Part shown: positions 60,524 to 64,000 of the stretch, piece after piece | Numbering within the stretch: the stretch's first letter is position 1 | Layout: every line of letters starts with the position of its first letter | Assembly: GCF_003265305.2 (NCBI RefSeq) | Contig: NZ_CP033459.1 | Location: 1,550,001 to 1,614,000, forward strand | Direction: 5' to 3' | DNA: 64,000 nucleotides | From: Pseudoprevotella muciniphila | GTDB taxonomy: Bacteria > Bacteroidota > Bacteroidia > Bacteroidales > Bacteroidaceae | Made by a program: the position numbers and the translations under genes | The notes under the pieces: model-generated | The model's database searches: none | Told to the model about the DNA's origin: nothing | Seen by the model: only the letters and a program-made list of their open reading frames with translations

Positions 60524-60531
60524 CAAAGGTA
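60524..60531 (-). promoter_or_regulatory. Possible -7 box very close to the helicase start
   Basis: TACCTTTG on the minus strand only 8 bases before ATG 60515. If used, the mRNA would have almost no leader. No -33 box. Confidence 0.3.
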
Positions 60532-60659
60532 AGGATTTCCTGCCGCATGGATGGGATTGATGTTTTGAAAGTTTGGCAAGAAAAGCCCGAAACGTACTTC
60601 CCTTGCATGCATAAACAGAAATTCCTGATTTATAGAGCACCGCTTTATCCGTTTTTTTG

Positions 60660-60667
60660 TAAGTTTG
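60660..60667 (+). promoter_or_regulatory. nadB promoter -7 box
   Basis: TAAGTTTG, 25 bases before ATG 60693. Confidence 0.5.
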
Positions 60668-60692
60668 CAGGTTAGAAAGAAATATCAAGAAC

Positions 60693-62282
60693 ATGATTCG
60701 GAAATTCGATTTTTTGGTAATAGGTTCCGGTGTGGCTGGCATGAGTTATGCGCTTCAGTGCGCCGAATCAGGTAAAGGGCGGGTGGCGCTGATTTGCAAG
60801 ACCACGCTCGACGAGGCGAATACCGCGAAGGCACAGGGCGGAGTGGCAAGTGTAACAAACATGGAAGTGGACGACTTCGAGAAACACATCCACGACACCA
60901 TGGTGGCAGGCGACTATATCAGCGACCCTGCTGCCGTGCGGCAAGTGGTGGAGAATGCACCTGCCGGCATACAGCGACTGGTGAAATGGGGTGTGAACTT
61001 CGACCGTAATGAAGACGGCACATTCGACCTGCACCGCGAGGGCGGACACTCCGAGTTCCGGATACTCCATCATGCCGACGACACAGGATTCGAAATCCAG
61101 CGAGGACTGATGGCTGCAGTGCGCAAGCATCCGAAAATCACGGTACTGGAGCACCATTTTGCAGTGGAAATTATTACGCAGCACCATCTGGGAGTAGAAG
61201 TTACACGCCGCACGACGGACATCGAGTGTTTCGGGGCATACGTCATCGACCCGGACACAAAGAAAATCGACACCTTCCTCTCCAAGGTAACTGTGCTTGC
61301 CACAGGCGGCGTGGGTGCCGTCTATGCCTCCACCACCAATCCCAATATAGCCACGGGCGACGGCATAGCCATGGCTTATCGTGCCAAGGCGACAGTGGCT
61401 GATATGGAGTTCGTGCAGTTCCACCCCACAGCGCTTTATCATCAGGGAGAATCCCACCCCGCCTACCTCATCACCGAAGCCATGCGCGGGTATGGCGGCA
61501 TACTCCGCCTGCCCAATGGCGAGGAATTCATGCAGAAATACGACAAACGCCTCTCGCTCGCTCCGCGCGACATCGTGGCACGCGCCATCGACAAGGAGAT
61601 GAAGCGGCACGGTCTGGACCACGTCTGCCTCGATGTAACACATAAAGACCCTGAAGAAACAAAACACCATTTCCCAAACATCTACAAGAAGTGCCTGAGC
61701 ATAGGTATCGACATCACCAAGGATTACATTCCTGTTACGCCCTGTCAGCACTATATGTGCGGCGGCATCAAGGTGGATCTCGACGGGTGCAGCAGCATCA
61801 AGCGCCTTTATGCACTCGGAGAATGTTCGTGCACAGGTCTGCACGGCGGCAACCGTCTGGCATCGAACTCGCTCATCGAAGCAGTGGTATATGCCGACAA
61901 GGCCGCTGCACACAGCATTGCCCACATCAATGAATACACCTACAACGACGAGATACCGGAATGGGACGATGCCGGCACGATGACCAACGAAGAAAAAGTA
62001 CTCATTGCCCAGGACGCAAAGGAAGTGGGACAAATCATGCTTTCATACGTAGGCATCGTACGCAGCAACCTGCGTCTGCACCGAGCCTGGACACGCCTCG
62101 ACTTGCTCTACGAAGAGACAGAGGAACTCTTCAAGCGCGTAAAGGCAACACGCGACATCTGCGAACTGCGCAACATGATTAACGTGGGCTACCTCATCAC
62201 CCGATGGGCGCTCGAAAGGCACGAAAGCAGGGGACTGCACTACACCCTCGACTATCCCAAACACGCACTCGACCATCAATAA
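60693..62282 (+). CDS. nadB: L-aspartate oxidase
   Basis: 529 residues. It oxidises aspartate to iminoaspartate, first step of de novo NAD synthesis. FAD-binding Val-Ile-Gly-Ser-Gly-Val-Ala-Gly-Met-Ser at the N terminus, Ala-Lys-Ala-Gln-Gly-Gly-Val-Ala-Ser, His-Arg-Glu-Gly-Gly-His-Ser, Gln-Phe-His-Pro-Thr-Ala-Leu, and Gly-Leu-His-Gly-Gly-Asn-Arg-Leu-Ala-Ser-Asn-Ser-Leu. The lack of a His covalently holding FAD (Gln-Gly-Gly preceded by Ala-Lys-Ala) separates it from FrdA. nadA and nadC are not adjacent. tpx follows after 12 bases. Confidence 0.95.
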   Translation: MIRKFDFLVIGSGVAGMSYALQCAESGKGRVALICKTTLDEANTAKAQGGVASVTNMEVDDFEKHIHDTMVAGDYISDPAAVRQVVENAPAGIQRLVKWGVNFDRNEDGTFDLHREGGHSEFRILHHADDTGFEIQRGLMAAVRKHPKITVLEHHFAVEIITQHHLGVEVTRRTTDIECFGAYVIDPDTKKIDTFLSKVTVLATGGVGAVYASTTNPNIATGDGIAMAYRAKATVADMEFVQFHPTALYHQGESHPAYLITEAMRGYGGILRLPNGEEFMQKYDKRLSLAPRDIVARAIDKEMKRHGLDHVCLDVTHKDPEETKHHFPNIYKKCLSIGIDITKDYIPVTPCQHYMCGGIKVDLDGCSSIKRLYALGECSCTGLHGGNRLASNSLIEAVVYADKAAAHSIAHINEYTYNDEIPEWDDAGTMTNEEKVLIAQDAKEVGQIMLSYVGIVRSNLRLHRAWTRLDLLYEETEELFKRVKATRDICELRNMINVGYLITRWALERHESRGLHYTLDYPKHALDHQ

Positions 62283-62294
62283 AACATAAAAAAT

Positions 62295-62792
62295 ATGAAA
62301 ACAGCATTTTTAGGAAATCCCGTAGCCCTCAACGGCACTATGCCCGCTGCAGGCACCACAGCACCCGATTTTGAAGGTGTACGTGGCGATCTCTCAACAA
62401 TAAAACTTAGCGATTACAAGGGGAAGAAAGTGGTGCTCAACATCTTCCCAAGCATGGACACAGAGGTTTGTGCTGCAAGTGTGCGTCGGTTCAACAAAGA
62501 GGCGTCGTCGCTCAACAACACGGTAGTGCTCTGCATCTCCAAGGACCTGCCCTTCGCACAAAGCCGCTTCTGCACCACGGAAGGACTGGAAAACGTGATA
62601 CCGGTAAGCGCCTTCCGCAGCACCGATTTCGATGCTGCATACGGACTTTTAATCCAAAGTGCCCCGATGACAGGACTCTTGGCGCGCGCCGTGGTAGTAG
62701 TGGATGAACAAGGCACCATCGTTTACAAAGAACTCGTGCCCGAAATCACACACGAACCCGATTACGAAAAGGCTCTGGAAGCATTGAAATAA
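62295..62792 (+). CDS. tpx: Thiol peroxidase
   Basis: 165 residues, an atypical 2-Cys peroxiredoxin. Peroxidatic Cys in [10 protein letters not shown] (about 60) and resolving Cys in Ser-Arg-Phe-Cys-Thr-Thr-Glu-Gly (about 94), the Tpx spacing. It reduces peroxides with electrons from thioredoxin. It sits 12 bases after nadB and probably shares its transcript, which may protect oxygen-sensitive NAD synthesis, since NadB makes hydrogen peroxide when oxygen is present. Confidence 0.96.
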   Translation: MKTAFLGNPVALNGTMPAAGTTAPDFEGVRGDLSTIKLSDYKGKKVVLNIFPSMDTEVCAASVRRFNKEASSLNNTVVLCISKDLPFAQSRFCTTEGLENVIPVSAFRSTDFDAAYGLLIQSAPMTGLLARAVVVVDEQGTIVYKELVPEITHEPDYEKALEALK

Positions 62793-62828
62793 AAAAACTA
62801 TTAAATAAGCCGTCAAGTATGTTGCAAC

Positions 62829-62859
62829 TGAGTCGCAACCACCAACGACTCACTTTTTT
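62829..62859 (+). terminator. nadB-tpx terminator
   Basis: TGAGTCG pairs with CGACTCA, followed by CTTTTTTC. Confidence 0.8.
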
Positions 62860-62892
62860 CATCGAAAATCCGTTTTTTCGACAATTTCTTCG

Positions 62893-62900
62893 TATGTTTG
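62893..62900 (+). promoter_or_regulatory. Possible cyd operon -7 box
   Basis: TATGTTTG only 4 bases before ATG 62905, which would give a leaderless or nearly leaderless mRNA, or the box is fortuitous. Confidence 0.35.
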
Positions 62901-62904
62901 CCAC

Positions 62905-63126
62905 ATGGGCAGAAAACCGAACGTGTTCGTCAGGATATGGAACTTCTATCTGGAGGGATTTCGTAACATGACCTGGGGCCGCACATTGTGGTTGATTATC
63001 ATCATCAAGTTGTGCGTACTGTTCTTGGTTTTGCGCGTGTTCTTTTTCCAGCCGGTCCTCTCTGGTCAGAATGATGAACAGAAGGCAGAAACAGTGAGTG
63101 GAAACCTTATAGAGAAGGGAGATTAA
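62905..63126 (+). CDS. DUF4492 small membrane protein preceding cydA
   Basis: 73 residues with one hydrophobic helix (about 28-48) after a basic/aromatic N terminus (Val-Arg-Ile-Trp-Asn-Phe-Tyr-Leu-Glu-Gly-Phe-Arg-Asn-Met). This is the DUF4492 pattern. In Bacteroidota the gene is habitually found directly in front of cydA, so the protein may be an accessory or small subunit of the bd oxidase. cydA starts 48 bases later. Confidence 0.85.
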   Translation: MGRKPNVFVRIWNFYLEGFRNMTWGRTLWLIIIIKLCVLFLVLRVFFFQPVLSGQNDEQKAETVSGNLIEKGD

Positions 63127-63174
63127 AGTAAAAAAATAGAATAAATTCACTAACCTAAAAAACTATAAACAATT

Positions 63175-64000
63175 ATGTTAAGCATTCTTTCAGTGGATAC
63201 AACGGCGCTTATCGACTGGTCGCGGGCGCAGTTTGCCTTGACAGCAATGTATCATTGGCTCTTTGTGCCGCTCACGCTCGGACTCGCCGTGGTGATGGCT
63301 GTAATGGAGACGATGTACGTTGTGAAAAAGGATGAATTCTGGAAACGCACGGCAAAGTTCTGGATGAAAATTTTCGGAATAAACTTTGCCATCGGCGTGG
63401 CTACGGGTATCATCCTCGAATTTGAATTCGGCACGAACTGGAGCAACTATTCATGGTTCGTGGGCGACATTTTCGGTGCACCGCTTGCCATAGAAGGCAT
63501 TTTGGCGTTCTTTATGGAGGCCACGTTCATTGCCGTGATGTTCTTCGGCTGGAACAAGGTGGGCAAGAAATTCCATTTGGCTTCCACCTGGCTCACAGGT
63601 ATCGGTGCCACACTCTCTGCCTGGTGGATTCTCGTTGCTAACAGTTGGATGCAGCATCCCGTTGGCATGGAATTCAATCCTGCCACAGCGCGCAACGAAA
63701 TGATGGACTTCTTCGCAGTGGCTTTTCAAGGTATGGCGGTAACAAAGTTCTTCCATAGCGTCCTCAGCGGTTGGATGACAGGCGGCATTGTCGTCATAGG
63801 AATCAGTTGCTGGTACCTGCTCCGCAAGCGTGAAACGCGTTTCGCACTGAAGAGCATCAAGGTGGGCGCCATCGTTACGATCATCGGTACGTTTGGCGTG
63901 ATGGCTACGGGAGACCGCAGTGGTGTGGAAGCCGCAAAATACCAACCTATGAAGTTGGCTGCCGCAGAAGGCCTGGAACATGGGGGTAACGGAGCACCAT
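63175..64000 (+). CDS. cydA: Cytochrome bd quinol oxidase subunit I (3' end outside window)
   Basis: The first 275 residues are present. Segments typical of CydA: Trp-Ser-Arg-Ala-Gln-Phe-Ala-Leu-Thr-Ala-Met-Tyr-His-Trp-Leu-Phe-Val-Pro-Leu-Thr with the His that ligands a heme near residue 27. A Gly-x-Ala-Thr-Gly-Ile-Ile-Leu-Glu-Phe-Glu-Phe-Gly-Thr-Asn-Trp membrane helix with the conserved Glu follows, then Ala-Asn-Ser-Trp-Met-Gln-His-Pro-Val-Gly. The enzyme reduces oxygen to water with quinol at very low oxygen tension. cydB is expected to follow beyond the window. Confidence 0.95.
   Translation, partial: MLSILSVDTTALIDWSRAQFALTAMYHWLFVPLTLGLAVVMAVMETMYVVKKDEFWKRTAKFWMKIFGINFAIGVATGIILEFEFGTNWSNYSWFVGDIFGAPLAIEGILAFFMEATFIAVMFFGWNKVGKKFHLASTWLTGIGATLSAWWILVANSWMQHPVGMEFNPATARNEMMDFFAVAFQGMAVTKFFHSVLSGWMTGGIVVIGISCWYLLRKRETRFALKSIKVGAIVTIIGTFGVMATGDRSGVEAAKYQPMKLAAAEGLEHGGNGAP

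Noticed and set aside
60768-62033. 421-codon open frame opposite nadB
   Set aside because: Antisense of a clear L-aspartate oxidase with composition typical of a shadow frame.

Overview
Organism. The window looks like chromosomal DNA of a Bacteroidota member, most likely an anaerobic gut or oral Bacteroidales (Prevotellaceae- or Muribaculaceae-like). The evidence is repeated TAnnTTTG -7 boxes, several with a TTTG -33 box 17-20 bases upstream; many lipoproteins with acidic residues after the lipobox cysteine; TonB-dependent transport; a Wolinella-type fumarate reductase/succinate dehydrogenase (frdCAB); the long form of IspG; a DUF4492 gene before cydA; and an acpP-fabF-rnc cluster. No tRNA, rRNA, CRISPR array, insertion sequence or prophage was recognised. 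Layout 1-10.8 kb. After the tail of an SH3-domain protein and a calycin-like lipoprotein comes a BtuG-like beta-propeller lipoprotein behind a clear cobalamin riboswitch. A leftward cluster follows in transcription order: acpP, fabF, rnc (with a roughly 360-residue Lys/Ala/Glu-rich tail), two glycosyltransferases and recX. hisS lies behind it. Layout 10.8-19.3 kb. A secreted DNase I-fold (EEP) nuclease runs left. Running right from the same intergenic region are a TonB-dependent receptor, a DUF5689-like lipoprotein, a two-domain choice-of-anchor-J lipoprotein and a NUC1-type nuclease lipoprotein. Two nucleases of unrelated fold on either side of an outer-membrane transporter suggest a nucleic-acid (or phosphate-from-DNA) scavenging locus. 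Layout 19.3-34.3 kb. QueG, a polysaccharide deacetylase, a giant DUF2723 membrane protein, a sirtuin, four consecutive FKBP-type prolyl isomerases (one cytoplasmic, three exported), two PepSY-like small exported proteins, a PhoR/PhoB-like two-component pair and a Na/phosphate cotransporter-PhoU protein. Layout 34.3-45.3 kb. frdCAB, rpsO, a lipoprotein, an LpxL-like acyltransferase, a leucine-rich-repeat protein, HU and a periplasmic M16 peptidase. Layout 45.3-48 kb. A visibly AT-rich island has a promoter, a long structured 5' leader, an SPFH/GYF protein and a zinc-ribbon protein. The leader contains a 131-nt nested hairpin whose arms can re-pair with sequences next to the start codon. This is the most unusual part of the window. 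Layout 48-64 kb. Housekeeping genes: ispG, purE, a PAP2-like membrane protein, rpoN, dsbD, gyrB, an outer-membrane barrel, a DEAD-box helicase, nadB, tpx, DUF4492 and the start of cydA. Two intergenic gaps here hold candidate small RNAs, and one holds a degenerate 9-bp repeat array.
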